Assembly (NCBI RefSeq): GCF_002149035.1
Contig: NZ_NGFP01000006.1
Location: forward strand, 1 to 64,000
Length of the DNA stretch: 64,000 nt
From: Streptosporangium minutum
GTDB lineage: Bacteria > Actinomycetota > Actinomycetes > Streptosporangiales > Streptosporangiaceae
Direction: 5' to 3'
Below the pieces are notes generated by a model. The model did not search any database. It was given only the letters and a program-made list of their open reading frames with translations, and had not been told where the DNA came from. Positions 33,481-42,449 of this stretch are shown piece after piece. Each line of letters opens with the position of its first letter. Position 1 is the first letter of the stretch. Made by a program: the position numbers and the translations under genes.

Positions 33481-33528
33481 CGCGTGCCCGTGGCCTCTCG
33501 CACAGACGCGAGAGGCCACGGGCACGCG
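33481..33528. terminator. Perfect 21-bp stem hairpin between convergent genes
   Basis: Positions 33481-33501 and 33508-33528 are exact reverse complements (core GTGCCCGTGGCCTCTCG) around the loop ACAGAC, six bases after the ATPase stop. It should end transcription from both directions. Confidence 0.85.
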
Positions 33529-33530
33529 AA

Positions 33531-33560
33531 TGTACGGCTGGCGCGACGCGCCAGCCGTAC
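33531..33560. terminator. Second perfect hairpin before the whiB stop
   Basis: GTACGGCTGGCGC at 33532-33544 pairs with GCGCCAGCCGTAC at 33548-33560 around GAC. It lies 15 bases beyond the whiB 3' end. Confidence 0.8.
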
Positions 33561-33575
33561 GGGATCAGCGCGAAC

Positions 33576-33872
33576 TCAGCCGGCGATCAGCTCGTTCGTC
33601 CGTTCGTACTCTTCTTTGGCCAGCTCCAGCAGGTCCCGCCAGGAGTCGACATCCGGTCGCCGACGCAGCAGCGCCCGGCGTTCGCGCTCGGTCATCCCGC
33701 CCCACACCCCGAACTCGATGCGGTTGTCCAGCGCATCGGCGAGGCACTCGGTCCGGACCGGGCATCCTCGGCAGATCAGCTTTGCTCGGTTCTGGGCAGC
33801 GCCCTGAACGAACAACGCGTCAGGATCCGCACCCTTACAGGCCGCACGGGAGGTCCAATCCGTGATCCACAT
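33576..33872 (-). CDS. whiB4: WhiB-family Fe-S regulator, WhiB4-like
   Basis: This 98-aa protein has the four cluster cysteines Cys12, Cys34, Cys37 and Cys43 (C-X21-C-X2-C-X5-C), then the conserved FGVWGGMTERERRALLRR turn and basic tail for DNA binding. It sits between the Get3-like pair and the penicillin-binding protein exactly as Rv3681c (whiB4) does. WhiB proteins respond to redox or gases through a 4Fe-4S cluster. Confidence 0.92.
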   Translation of the reverse strand: MWITDWTSRAACKGADPDALFVQGAAQNRAKLICRGCPVRTECLADALDNRIEFGVWGGMTERERRALLRRRPDVDSWRDLLELAKEEYERTNELIAG

Positions 33873-34137
33873 TCGACCCCACTCCCCTTAGGTGGTCAGT
33901 CGTGACTTGGGGCCGACGGGCGCGGGCGTCGAGCCTCCGTATTCAATTGCCGCAGAAGGAGAACGTACGCAACCAGACGTTCGGGCCGACAGACCCCGGC
34001 GGGACCAATTTCTTGCATGGTCATCAGCGGCCATCTGGCCGGGAATGACTAGTCACCTGCCCCAGTACGTACTCGACGCGAGCTGAAATAGTGTTCCGTT
34101 ACCGTTTGGGCCATCCGTCCGACGTACCCTTGAACAC
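33873..34137. promoter_or_regulatory. Divergent promoter region of whiB4 and the penicillin-binding protein gene
   Basis: These 265 bases separate two divergent genes and are AT-richer than the coding flanks (ATAGTGTTCCGTTACC near 34085-34100). No operator could be recognised. Confidence 0.45.
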
Positions 34138-36372
34138 GTGCAGGCTCAAGGCAAAGATCAGAAATCGGCGTTCGGCAACGTACTGCGGCTGGTCGCCGCT
34201 GCCGCCGCCACAGGCGTATTGGTCGCTGCCATCGCGCTTCCGGCGGTGGGCGGCGCGGGGATGACCGTGAAGTCCGCCACGGAGGAGCTGCACCTGCTCC
34301 CCGAGGAGCTCAGCGAGCCCCCCCTCGCGGAGAAGACCACCTTGCTCGACGCGGACGGCAAGCAGTTCGCCCAGTTCTACTACGAGAACCGCGAGTCGGT
34401 GACGCTCGACCAGGTCGCCGACATCATGAAGACCGCGATCGTCTCGATCGAGGACTTCCGGTTCTACGAGCACGGGGCCATCGACCTGGAAGGCACCTTC
34501 CGCGCGGCGGTGAAGAACACCACGGGCGGCGGAGACATCCAGGGCGGCTCCTCCATCACGCAGCAGTACGTCAAGCAGGTGCTGGTCAACAGCGCCGAGA
34601 CGAAGGAGGAGCAGAGGGCGGCCATCGCCCCGACGTTCTCCCGCAAGCTCAACGAGCTGCGCTACGCGATGGCCATCGAGGAGAAATACACCAAGCCGGA
34701 GATCCTTGAGCGCTATCTCAACATCTCCTACTTCGGCGCGGGCGCCCACGGTATCCAGGCCGCGGCCAAGCGGTTCTTCGGCAAGCCCGCCGCCAAGCTG
34801 AACCTGTGGGAGGCGGCCACCCTCGCCGGAGCCGTGCAGAACCCCAGCGGGACCGACCCGAACGCGGGCAAGGCGAGCCGCCAGCGGCTGCTGGACCGGC
34901 GCAACACCGTCCTGGACCGGATGAAGCAGCTCGGCAAGATCACCGAGCAGGAGGCCACGGAGGCCAAGGCCAAGAAGCTCGGGTTCAAGGACACCCCGGT
35001 CCCCGGCGGTTGCGACGAGAGCGCCTACCCCTACTTCTGCCTCTACGCCCAGTACGAGATGCTCAACAACGAGCAGTTCGGCAAGACCGCCTCGCTGCGC
35101 AAGAAGCAGCTCCAGCGCGGCGGCCTGACGATCAAGACGACGCTCGACCTGAAGGCGCAGAAGGCCTCCGAGAAGGCCATCAAGGCGTACGTGAAGACCA
35201 GCGACCACCCGGTCGCCGCGCAGGCGATGGTCGTCCCCGGCACGGGCGCCATCAAGGCGATGGCCGCCAGCCGGAAGTTCGGGCAGAACAAGAAGAAGAA
35301 CGAGATGAGTTACAACCTCGCGGCCGACGTCATGCACGGCGGCGGCGCGGGTTTCCAGGCCGGCTCCACGTTCAAGCCCTTCACCCTGCTCACCGCCCTC
35401 GACCAGGGCATGAAGCTCAACGACGGCAACACCACCGGCGCCGGTTACCGGGCGCCCAGCACCAGCTCGTTCCGCGACTGCGACGGCAACCGGGTCGGCG
35501 ACCCCGGCCACGAGGTCCGCAACTCCAGCGAGGGCGGCGGCGGCTTCAAGTCCCTGACCACCGGCACCCTGAACTCGGTGAACACCTTCTTCCTGAAGCT
35601 GGAGGAGAAGGTCGGCCTCTGCGAGGTGGTCAAGACGGCCAAGAAGCTGGGCATCAAGCGGGCCGACGGGGCCAAGCTGAAGGAGTTCGAGACCTTCACC
35701 CTCGGCATCAACGAGATGGACCCGGTGACGGTGTCGGCCGCCTACGCGACGATCGCCGCCCGCGGCACCTACTGCAAGCCGATGGCCATCACCGAGATCC
35801 GCGACCGCAACGGCAAGGCCACGCCGTACAAGCCGAAGTGCAGCCAGGTCCTGGACGAGGAGGTCGCCGACGCGGCCACCCACATCATGTCTAGGGTGTT
35901 CACCGATGGCACGATGCAGGAGGTCGGCGGCATCGGCCGGCCGGCGGCGGGCAAGACCGGCACCACCGACGGCTACACCGCCGCCTGGTTCGCCGGCTTC
36001 ACCCCCGACCTCGCCTCCGCGGTCAGCCTCGGCGACCCGCGCGGCGCCTTCAAGCACGACCTGGTCGGCGTGACCATCGGCGGGCGTTACTACGGCTACG
36101 TGTACGGCGCGTCGATCTCCGGCCGGATCTGGAAGAGCTCCATGCTCGGCGCGCTGAAGGGCGTCGACCCGAGCTCCTTCACCCCGGTGAACATGAGCCG
36201 CTTCGGCGGCTGCTCCGGCCTCTGCGCCCCGCCGCCCACCAGGAAGCCCGGCACCACCGACGGCAACGGCCCGGGCAACAACGACGACCACATCGTGATC
36301 ACCGGAGACGGCAACGGCGGCTTCATGAACGAGGGCGACGTCGGCGACACCAGCATCCCCGTCGTCCCGTAG
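34138..36372 (+). CDS. Class A penicillin-binding protein (PonA2-like)
   Basis: This 744-aa peptidoglycan synthase has an N-terminal membrane helix (about 15-40), a glycosyltransferase family 51 domain with the catalytic Glu105 in SIEDFRFYEHGAIDLEG and IQGGSSITQQYVKQ, and a transpeptidase domain with SxxK at about Ser410 (GSTFKPF), SVN, and KTGTTDGYTAAWFAG near 605. It ends with a short Gly/Thr-rich tail and lacks the PASTA domain found in mycobacterial PonA2. GTG 34138 is used; no strong ribosome site is seen. The 3' end is duplicated (see repeat). Confidence 0.93.
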   Translation: MQAQGKDQKSAFGNVLRLVAAAAATGVLVAAIALPAVGGAGMTVKSATEELHLLPEELSEPPLAEKTTLLDADGKQFAQFYYENRESVTLDQVADIMKTAIVSIEDFRFYEHGAIDLEGTFRAAVKNTTGGGDIQGGSSITQQYVKQVLVNSAETKEEQRAAIAPTFSRKLNELRYAMAIEEKYTKPEILERYLNISYFGAGAHGIQAAAKRFFGKPAAKLNLWEAATLAGAVQNPSGTDPNAGKASRQRLLDRRNTVLDRMKQLGKITEQEATEAKAKKLGFKDTPVPGGCDESAYPYFCLYAQYEMLNNEQFGKTASLRKKQLQRGGLTIKTTLDLKAQKASEKAIKAYVKTSDHPVAAQAMVVPGTGAIKAMAASRKFGQNKKKNEMSYNLAADVMHGGGAGFQAGSTFKPFTLLTALDQGMKLNDGNTTGAGYRAPSTSSFRDCDGNRVGDPGHEVRNSSEGGGGFKSLTTGTLNSVNTFFLKLEEKVGLCEVVKTAKKLGIKRADGAKLKEFETFTLGINEMDPVTVSAAYATIAARGTYCKPMAITEIRDRNGKATPYKPKCSQVLDEEVADAATHIMSRVFTDGTMQEVGGIGRPAAGKTGTTDGYTAAWFAGFTPDLASAVSLGDPRGAFKHDLVGVTIGGRYYGYVYGASISGRIWKSSMLGALKGVDPSSFTPVNMSRFGGCSGLCAPPPTRKPGTTDGNGPGNNDDHIVITGDGNGGFMNEGDVGDTSIPVVP

Positions 36373-36411
36373 CTCCCCCGCGGAGATCGCCCTGTAGCTC
36401 CCCCGCGGAGA
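36369..36411. repeat. 25-bp-period duplication over the penicillin-binding protein stop
   Basis: GTAGCTCCCCCGCGGAGA occurs at 36369-36386 and 36394-36411; the TAG of the first copy is the stop codon of the gene. Confidence 0.85.
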
Positions 36412-36588
36412 CAGGAGCCCGCACCGACGGCGAGAGCCCTCCCTGAGGCATCAGGGAGGGCTCTCGCCGTACCGGGGGCCTTGATCCCTCAGGCGGGCCC
36501 GCGGCCTCTCTCCGACCGGCAGAGGGGCGCGCAGCCCCTTCCAGGCCGTGGTCGCGGGGGCGCACCCCCTTCCCGGACCGCGGTCCGC

Positions 36589-37044
36589 TCAGGCCGACAG
36601 CCGGGCGCGTACGGCCTGCGCCACCCGGCCGCCCTCCGCCCGCCCGGCGACCTTGGGGTTCAGGACCTTCATGACCTGCCCCATCGCCTGAGGCCCGGCG
36701 GCGCCGGTCTCGGCGACGGCCTCGTCCACGAGCTTGCCGAGCTCCTCGTCGGAGAGCTGGGCCGGGAGGTACTCCTCCAACACGGCCTGCTCGTCCACCT
36801 CGGCCTGCGCCTGCTCCGTGCGGCCGGCGCCGCTGAACGCCTCGGCCGCCTCGCGGCGCTTCTTGGCCTCCTTGGTCAGCACCTTGATGATCTCGTCGTC
36901 GGAGAGCTCGCGCGCCGTCTTGCCCGCGACCTCCTCGACGTTCACGGCCGCGAGGGCCATGCGGATCGTCCGGGTACGGACCTCGTCCCTGCTCTTCATC
37001 GAGGCCGTGAGGTCGGTCTTCAGCTTGTCCTTCAATGTGCTCAT
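36589..37044 (-). CDS. GatB/YqeY-domain protein
   Basis: This 151-aa helical protein (MSTLKDKLKTDLTASMKSRD..., VLEEYLPAQLSDEELGKLV, MGQVMKVLNPKVAGRAEGG) is a stand-alone YqeY domain, related to the tRNA-binding tail of GatB. Its physiological role is unclear. ATG 37044 matches the usual start; another ATG lies at 37053. It is convergent with the penicillin-binding protein gene and divergent from the phosphoesterase. Confidence 0.87.
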   Translation of the reverse strand: MSTLKDKLKTDLTASMKSRDEVRTRTIRMALAAVNVEEVAGKTARELSDDEIIKVLTKEAKKRREAAEAFSGAGRTEQAQAEVDEQAVLEEYLPAQLSDEELGKLVDEAVAETGAAGPQAMGQVMKVLNPKVAGRAEGGRVAQAVRARLSA

Positions 37045-37124
37045 GCGGTCCATCTTGCCGTCTCACCAGCTCCGCCGTATCCCAAGTTTCCTTCAGGGAG
37101 CCCGATGTCGGGCATGATGAATAG

Positions 37125-38048
37125 GTGAGGAAAGCAGCCGCGGTGCCCCTGTCCCTGCTCGGTGTCGGCATGGCCGGCCTCGCCTACGCCTCGGTCGTCG
37201 AGCGCAACGCGTTCCGCCTGCGGCGCTTCGACGTGCCCGTGCTGGAGCCCGGCCAGCGGCCGGTGCGCATCCTGCACCTGTCCGACCTCCACCTCACCCC
37301 GGGCAGGCGGATGCTCATCAACTGGGTGCGCTCGCTGGGCGACCTCAAGCCCGATCTGGTGGTCAACACCGGCGACACCATCGCCCACCCCGACGCGGTC
37401 GGCCCCCTCCTGCACGCCCTGGAGCCGCTGCTGTCCCGTCCGGGCCTGTTCGTCTACGGCTCCAACGACCTCTACGCCCCGCGTCCCAAGAACCCCGTGC
37501 GCTACCTCTGGCGCACCTCCAAGGGCGACCACGGCCAGACGATCCCCTCGCTCCCCTGGGAGGAGCTCGGCGCCGGCATGGCCGTCGAGGGCTGGCTGGA
37601 CATGAACAACACCACCGCCCGGATCAAGGTCGGCGACCTCGACGTGGCCGTGGGCGGCATCCACGACTCCCACATCAACCTCGACCGCTACGACATGATC
37701 GCCGGTCCGGCCCCCGCGGAGGCCGACCTCCGCCTGGGTGTCATGCACTCCCCCGAGCCCCGCAACATGACCCGCTTCGCCTCCGACGGCTACCAGCTGC
37801 TGCTCGCCGGCCACACCCACGGCGGCCAGCTCTGCATCCCGTTCTACGGCGCCCTGGTCACCAACTGCGGCATCGACCGGGCCCGCGTCAAGGGCCTGAG
37901 CCGCCACGACTCCGCCTACCTCCACGTCTCCGCCGGCCTCGGCACCAGCCCCTACGCCCCCGCCCGTTTCGCCTGCTTCCCCGAGGCGAGCCTCCTCACG
38001 CTGGTGCCCCGCCGCCGAAGTGACGCAAGCACCCGCGAAGTCCGCTAG
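37125..38048 (+). CDS. Membrane-tethered metallophosphoesterase
   Basis: This 307-aa calcineurin-like phosphoesterase has one N-terminal hydrophobic helix, then the metal motifs [35 protein letters not shown] (GSND in place of GNHD), and [15 protein letters not shown]. It corresponds to Rv3683. The substrate is unknown. GTG 37125 gives the only full-length start. Confidence 0.87.
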   Translation: MRKAAAVPLSLLGVGMAGLAYASVVERNAFRLRRFDVPVLEPGQRPVRILHLSDLHLTPGRRMLINWVRSLGDLKPDLVVNTGDTIAHPDAVGPLLHALEPLLSRPGLFVYGSNDLYAPRPKNPVRYLWRTSKGDHGQTIPSLPWEELGAGMAVEGWLDMNNTTARIKVGDLDVAVGGIHDSHINLDRYDMIAGPAPAEADLRLGVMHSPEPRNMTRFASDGYQLLLAGHTHGGQLCIPFYGALVTNCGIDRARVKGLSRHDSAYLHVSAGLGTSPYAPARFACFPEASLLTLVPRRRSDASTREVR

Positions 38049-38081
38049 ACTTTCCCAAGCACGAGCAAGACCGACGTGCAC

Positions 38082-38156
<75 letters not shown>

Positions 38157-38173
38157 GTAGTATTTCCCGAAGT

Positions 38174-38215
38174 AAAAGGCCTGACCCGCTTACGCGGGGA
38201 GGGCCTTTTCGCTTT
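38174..38215 (+). terminator. Intrinsic terminator after tRNA-Pro
   Basis: AAAAGGCC at 38174-38181 pairs with GGCCTTTT at 38202-38209, with an inner CCCGC/GCGGG, and the hairpin is followed by CGCTTTT. Confidence 0.8.
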
Positions 38216-38436
38216 TCCCGGGAGTCCGGTCGCGGAATCTCCAAATGAAGAATGTCTCCCCACCGGAGCACCCTCTCCCCCATGCCTCCTGAATACGTCA
38301 ATCTTTCTTTTCCACGGCAAGTCCTCCAAGTAGACCTCCTGGCCCCGGCTGGACGCGGCCCACTTCCGGCAGCGCAGCACCCCAACCGCTCAGCGGTGGC
38401 GCGTTTCAGTCGTCCAGGCGGACGGGCCCCATGACC
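38216..38436. other. Intergenic region after the tRNA
   Basis: About 220 bases of lower GC with no gene or clear signal; open frames across it have atypical codon use. Confidence 0.5.
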
Positions 38437-39048
38437 TCAGCCCTCCGGCTCCAGCGCCGCGCGCGCATCCTCCACGTCCTGGAAGTGCACTCCTGTCATC
38501 CCCAGCCGCACGGCGGCTTCGACGTTCTCCGCCCGGTCGTCGATGAACAGGCACCGCTCCGGAGCGGCGCCCGCCCGGTCCGCGGCGAGCTCGTAGATGC
38601 GCCGATCGGGCTTGGCGATCCCCACGCGGGCACTGCTGACCACGTCGTCGGCGAAGTACGTCATCCCCAGGCGGTCGAGATCCTCCTCCAGCCGGGTCGT
38701 GGCGTTGGTGACCAGCACCACCGGCACGTACCGCTGTGCCTGTGCCAGCAGGTCCCGCACCTGCTCGTCGATCCGTGTCGGCACCGCGGCGAACTCCTCG
38801 ACCAGCCGCGCGGCCCGCGCCGGCGAGCCCAGCATCTCGGCGAAGGTGGTCACGAGCGAGTCCTCCCACTCCTCGCAGGTGATCCGGCCCAGGATGGCGG
38901 GCTCCAGCAGGGCCGGGCTCAACGCCGTCTTCAGGACGGCCCCGGGCGCCAGCCCGTACGCCTGGTCGATGCGCGCGTGGGTCCGCGCGTCGTGGAAGCG
39001 CAGCACGCCGTCGAAGTCGCACAGCACCGCGTCGAAGGGCAATGTCAT
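38437..39048 (-). CDS. HAD-superfamily hydrolase
   Basis: This 203-aa phosphatase-like protein has motif I AVLCDFDGVLRF, motif II VVLVTNAT, the Lys in GIAKPDRRIYE and motif IV CLFIDDRAENVEAA. The small helical cap fits subclass I. The substrate is unknown. Its ATG follows CAGGAG just after the stop of the upstream nucleotidyltransferase-like gene, so the two form an operon. Confidence 0.88.
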   Translation of the reverse strand: MTLPFDAVLCDFDGVLRFHDARTHARIDQAYGLAPGAVLKTALSPALLEPAILGRITCEEWEDSLVTTFAEMLGSPARAARLVEEFAAVPTRIDEQVRDLLAQAQRYVPVVLVTNATTRLEEDLDRLGMTYFADDVVSSARVGIAKPDRRIYELAADRAGAAPERCLFIDDRAENVEAAVRLGMTGVHFQDVEDARAALEPEG

Positions 39049-39060
39049 CGAGACTCCTGT

Positions 39061-39672
39061 TCAGGAACGCAGGCGGTCACGCCACGGATGGGCGCCGTGC
39101 TCGGTCGCGAGGGCCTCGTCCAGCCACCGCTTCTGCGCCTCGGCCAGGTGGGGCAGGACCTGGGTGAAGTCGATCTCGTCCTTGGGACGTGGGTCCTTGG
39201 CCTTGTAGAGGAGCTGGATCTCCGGAGCGATCCGGGGGAAGCCGCCGTCCGCGGCGATCGTGCACGATTCCAGCGGGCGGCGGATCCGTGGATCCCGGCG
39301 GTACACCCACTGGTCACCGTCCGACTCGTCGAGCATCAGCTGGAAACGCCACGGCCCGCCCTCGCCTTCCCGGACCCAGACGTCGTGGACTCCGGGCGGC
39401 AGCGGCGCGTCCACGGGCCACGGCCGGAGCGTCCCGGGCGGGTCGGCCGCCCAGCAGTCCCAGCCCGCCAGCAGCCGCCGTACCGCCTCGTGGTCGCGGT
39501 GGAGCACCGATATGTCGACGTCGGCGTGCTCGCGGTAGGCCCTGCCGACCGCGAGCTCGATCGCGTATCCGCCGGCCACCCACCACGGCGCCGCCAGACC
39601 GGTGAACAGCTCGACGACCTCGGCCAGCGGCGCCGGCTCCCATGGGCCCCACGGTGTCTCGATGCGCGGCAT
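39061..39672 (-). CDS. Nucleotidyltransferase-fold protein (aminoglycoside/lincosamide-NTase-like)
   Basis: This 203-aa protein has WWVAGGYAIELAVGR followed by HADVDISVLHRD, the GG...DxD pattern of the nucleotidyltransferase fold used by LnuA-type and related proteins, and a C-terminal segment PEIQLLYKAKDPRPKDEIDF common to that group. It could modify a small molecule, but many such proteins have no demonstrated role in resistance. ATG 39672 is the best start. Confidence 0.72.
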   Translation of the reverse strand: MPRIETPWGPWEPAPLAEVVELFTGLAAPWWVAGGYAIELAVGRAYREHADVDISVLHRDHEAVRRLLAGWDCWAADPPGTLRPWPVDAPLPPGVHDVWVREGEGGPWRFQLMLDESDGDQWVYRRDPRIRRPLESCTIAADGGFPRIAPEIQLLYKAKDPRPKDEIDFTQVLPHLAEAQKRWLDEALATEHGAHPWRDRLRS

Positions 39673-39859
39673 CCCGCCATCCTCGCCGATCTTCACGGGT
39701 GAGGTGAAGCCCGACGGTCCATGATCTGCCCAGTCGGCCCGGCATGGCGGCCCCTGCCCCGGACCGGGGTGCGCGGCCGCCGGGGCACCTCCCCGGCGGG
39801 CCGGGCGAGCGTCTCTTCGAATACCACCCACGCCAAGCCCCGTGGGATGGTTGCGCCTT

Positions 39860-40402
39860 ATGAGCAGATCGTTGAAGATAACGCGCGTCCTCCTGGTAGC
39901 TGCTTTCGCCGCCGGCCTCGCCGCCTGTTCAGGGGAGGGTGACCCGTCTGCTCCCCCCACGGCTCCGGCCGCCTCCGCGTCCGCAGCCGGTTCCGGGACC
40001 GCCCCCGCTCCCACGGCTCCGGCCGCCTCGGCGTCCTCGTCCGGTCCCGAGACCGCCCCCACGACCCCGGCCGCCTCCGCGGAGCCCACGGCCGAGGCAC
40101 CGGGTGACGGAGCCGGGGACACGGGGCCCGCCATGGACCTGATCGGCGCGCTCAGCGCGAGCCCGACGCAGCCGGGCTGGATCACCGTGCAGCTTGACGC
40201 GGGCGACGCCCAGCCGGTCATGCTCAGCCCGGAAGCGGTGGTGCTCGACCTGCGGGGAGCGATCTGCGACAAGGGCGCGGTCCCGCACAAGTGCACCGCG
40301 GCCCAGCTGGAGAAGGCGCTCAAGAAGGGCGGCGTCCCCTACGCCAAGGTGACGCTCAAGAGCGGGGTGGCCGTGCGGGTCGAGGAGCTCGTCCAGGAAT
40401 GA
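39860..40402 (+). CDS. Putative lipoprotein
   Basis: This 180-aa protein has a lipoprotein signal (VLLVAAFAAGLAAC, lipid-modified Cys expected in LAAC), a Pro/Ala/Ser/Thr-rich linker of about 70 residues, and a C-terminal domain with two Cys (AICDKGAVPHKCTAAQLEKAL). I do not recognise the domain. Start ATG 39860 gives a proper basic N-terminus (MSRSLKITR). A 12-bp tandem pair (GCCCGGGTCAAG, 40419-40442) follows the gene. Confidence 0.72.
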   Translation: MSRSLKITRVLLVAAFAAGLAACSGEGDPSAPPTAPAASASAAGSGTAPAPTAPAASASSSGPETAPTTPAASAEPTAEAPGDGAGDTGPAMDLIGALSASPTQPGWITVQLDAGDAQPVMLSPEAVVLDLRGAICDKGAVPHKCTAAQLEKALKKGGVPYAKVTLKSGVAVRVEELVQE

Positions 40403-40418
40403 CGGGATGAGCCCGCCG

Positions 40419-40442
40419 GCCCGGGTCAAGGCCCGGGTCAAG
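40419..40442. repeat. 12-bp tandem pair after the lipoprotein gene
   Basis: GCCCGGGTCAAG is present twice in direct succession, 16 bases past the stop codon. Confidence 0.7.
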
Positions 40443-40594
40443 AGGGAGACGTCCGGCGGTTCCGGCGCGACCTGGAGTCCCCCTCCGGAGTCTCTCCAGC
40501 GCTCGCGTCAGGGACTGCCATCCCACGGGACCGGGCCCGGCGTGCTCCCAGAGACCTCTCTCCGATACGTGCCGGGGCCGATACCCTCGGCCAC

Positions 40595-41206
40595 ATGGGA
40601 AGACCGTCTCGGCACGACATCGACCGGCTGCTCGACGCCGCCGCCGAGCTGGTGGCCGCGGGCGGTCCGAGCGCCGTCACCGTGTCGGCGGTCGCCCGCG
40701 CGGCCCTCGCCCCGAGCGGTTCGATCTACCACCGCTTCCCCGGCCGCTCCGCCATGCTCGCCGCACTGTGGCTGCGCACCGCCGAACGGTTCCAGGAGGG
40801 CTTCCTCGCGGCCCTGAACGCCGATCCGCCGGCGCGGGCGGTCCTGGACGCGGCCCGCCACGTCGTCACCTGGAGCCGGGCCCACCCGGACGAGACACGG
40901 ATCCTGCTGTACGGCCCCGCCGACTTCGACGGGGCCAACTGGCCGGCCGAGGCACGCGAACGGCTGGAGCAGGGCAACGGCCGGGTCATGAGCGCCCTGC
41001 GCGACCTGGCCGGGCGCCTGGGAAGGGACGAGCCGCACGACGTGGAACGGCTCCTCCTGGCCACGGTGGACCTTCCGTACGCCACCGTCCGCCGCCACCA
41101 CCGGTCCGGTGAGCCGATCCCCGCGTACGCCGAGGACCTCGTCACCGGCTGCGCCGCCGCCCTCATCGCCGGGACGGCCGACGGCACCACCACCCCGTCC
41201 AGGTAG
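40595..41206 (+). CDS. TetR-family regulator
   Basis: This 203-aa protein has an N-terminal HTH (LLDAAAELVAAGGPSAVTVS, then AVARAALAPSGSIYHRFPGR) and a helical ligand domain. The ligand is unknown. The ATG lies just after CGGCCAC with no clear ribosome site. No obvious target gene is adjacent. Confidence 0.85.
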   Translation: MGRPSRHDIDRLLDAAAELVAAGGPSAVTVSAVARAALAPSGSIYHRFPGRSAMLAALWLRTAERFQEGFLAALNADPPARAVLDAARHVVTWSRAHPDETRILLYGPADFDGANWPAEARERLEQGNGRVMSALRDLAGRLGRDEPHDVERLLLATVDLPYATVRRHHRSGEPIPAYAEDLVTGCAAALIAGTADGTTTPSR

Positions 41207-41359
41207 CGAGGCGCCGCTGGGACCCGCCCCTCATGCCCTGTGCCGGCACGGCGCCCTTACCCGGCTCCCGTCACGTCTCGGTCGAACATCCCAGCTCCGG
41301 AGGCGTCCGGAGAATCGGCAGCTGAGATTCGACGGTTCCGCACGGGGCGGCGTCCGGGG

Positions 41360-41920
41360 TCACCGCTCCAGGTCCGCCCGCGCCCGCCATTCCCGGTCCC
41401 ACCCCGCCATGGCGCGACGCGCGATCCACATTCTCCTTCCCGACTGGGCCGCCGACATGACCGACCAGGTGACGCCGGCCGTGAAAAGCCCCAGGAGCAG
41501 GGGGCTGACGATGAACCCGGCCAGACCGAGGGGCGCAGGGGCCGGTCTGCCGCCGGCGTCGATCCAGATCCGTACGCGCGCCTCCTCCAGCTGGTCCCCC
41601 CGCAGCCGGATCGTGCCGACACGCCGGACGCCGCTCCCGTCGACCCAGGCGGCCTCGGCCCTCGTGCCCGCCCGGCGCGATATGGCGGGAGAACGATCGT
41701 CGACCGCGAGGACCTGGGCGGTGACCTGGCGGTGGCTCGCGAAGTAGGCGTCCGCGTCGCTCGTGAGGGCACGGTAGACGGTGAGTGCCACGGCACAGCC
41801 CATGACGGAGGCGAGGACGACCATCGCGACCGGCGTTCTGTCACGCCGTCTCACCGGGAGTCCTCGCCCTCCCCCGGTCCCCGAGGCCCAGAACCACTGC
41901 CCGGTGCTCCGCAGGGTCAT
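41360..41920 (-). CDS. Rv1733c-like two-helix membrane protein
   Basis: This 186-aa protein has a membrane helix near residues 33-53 (AMVVLASVMGCAVALTVYR), an extracytoplasmic domain with HRQVTAQVLAVDD and VRIWIDAGGR, and a second helix near 135-160, the arrangement of Rv1733c-type proteins. ATG 41920 overlaps the stop of the upstream 66-aa ORF (ATGA), which settles the start. Function is unknown. Confidence 0.78.
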   Translation of the reverse strand: MTLRSTGQWFWASGTGGGRGLPVRRRDRTPVAMVVLASVMGCAVALTVYRALTSDADAYFASHRQVTAQVLAVDDRSPAISRRAGTRAEAAWVDGSGVRRVGTIRLRGDQLEEARVRIWIDAGGRPAPAPLGLAGFIVSPLLLGLFTAGVTWSVMSAAQSGRRMWIARRAMAGWDREWRARADLER

Positions 41921-42117
41921 GCCGCACCGGCCGTGCGAGCTCCGGCACGGAAGCGCATGCGGCACACCACCGTGTCGATACGGCGGGCGTCCGGCTCGTC
42001 CCCCGGATGGACGACGTCGACGGCCAGGCCGGCGGTCACGGTCAGCCGGTGCCTGTCACCGGTACCGGGGGGCTCCGCCGCAGCCGGGGCGGGGGCGGGA
42101 GTCAGCACTGCGGACAT
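41917..42117 (-). CDS. 66-aa hypothetical protein coupled to the Rv1733c-like gene
   Basis: MSAVLTPAPAPAAAEPPGTG begins a small soluble protein containing HRLTVTAGLAVDVVHPGDEPDARRID. It follows a strong AGGAG box at 42117 and is coupled to the downstream gene by ATGA. I do not recognise a family. Confidence 0.65.
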   Translation of the reverse strand: MSAVLTPAPAPAAAEPPGTGDRHRLTVTAGLAVDVVHPGDEPDARRIDTVVCRMRFRAGARTAGAA

Positions 42118-42214
42118 CACGTTCTCCTGTGAAGGGGTATATCCCAATCGTCGCCCCGGAAGGGGCCCACCACGGCACTTTCATACAGGGCCTTGACGGC
42201 TATGAGCGATATTC

Positions 42215-42436
42215 CTACGACGCCCTGACCCGTACCGCCCCGGCCGCGCGGTTCCGGCGCCTCCCGTACGGACGGTCCCCGCGCCTCACGCACGGACGTC
42301 GGGGGCAGGTCTCAGGGACGGAAGCGGCCGTGCCGCCGTCGGCGGCCACCGCGACCTCGAAGTGCCGGGCGAGGAGGTTGATCCGGAGCGCGCGCAGGAT
42401 CTGCGGTCCGTCGTCGACGACGAGGACGCGGGTCAC
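42215..42436 (-). pseudogene. kdpE: Truncated kdpE response regulator
   Basis: The first 37 residues, VTRVLVVDDGPQILRALRIN onward, match the N-terminus of a KdpE/OmpR receiver and begin 13 bases after kdpD, where kdpE belongs. After ADGGTA the homology stops and the frame runs on as Arg/Pro-rich nonsense to a TAG. The phospho-acceptor region, the rest of the receiver and the DNA-binding domain are absent, and the space to the next gene is too short to hold them. The acidic triad also reads DDG rather than DDE. Confidence 0.85.
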
Positions 42437-42449
42437 CAGACCACACTCC

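Noticed and set aside
39061-39672. Antibiotic-resistance nucleotidyltransferase
   Set aside because: The fold signature is present, but similarity by eye does not reach a known resistance enzyme, so only the fold is claimed.
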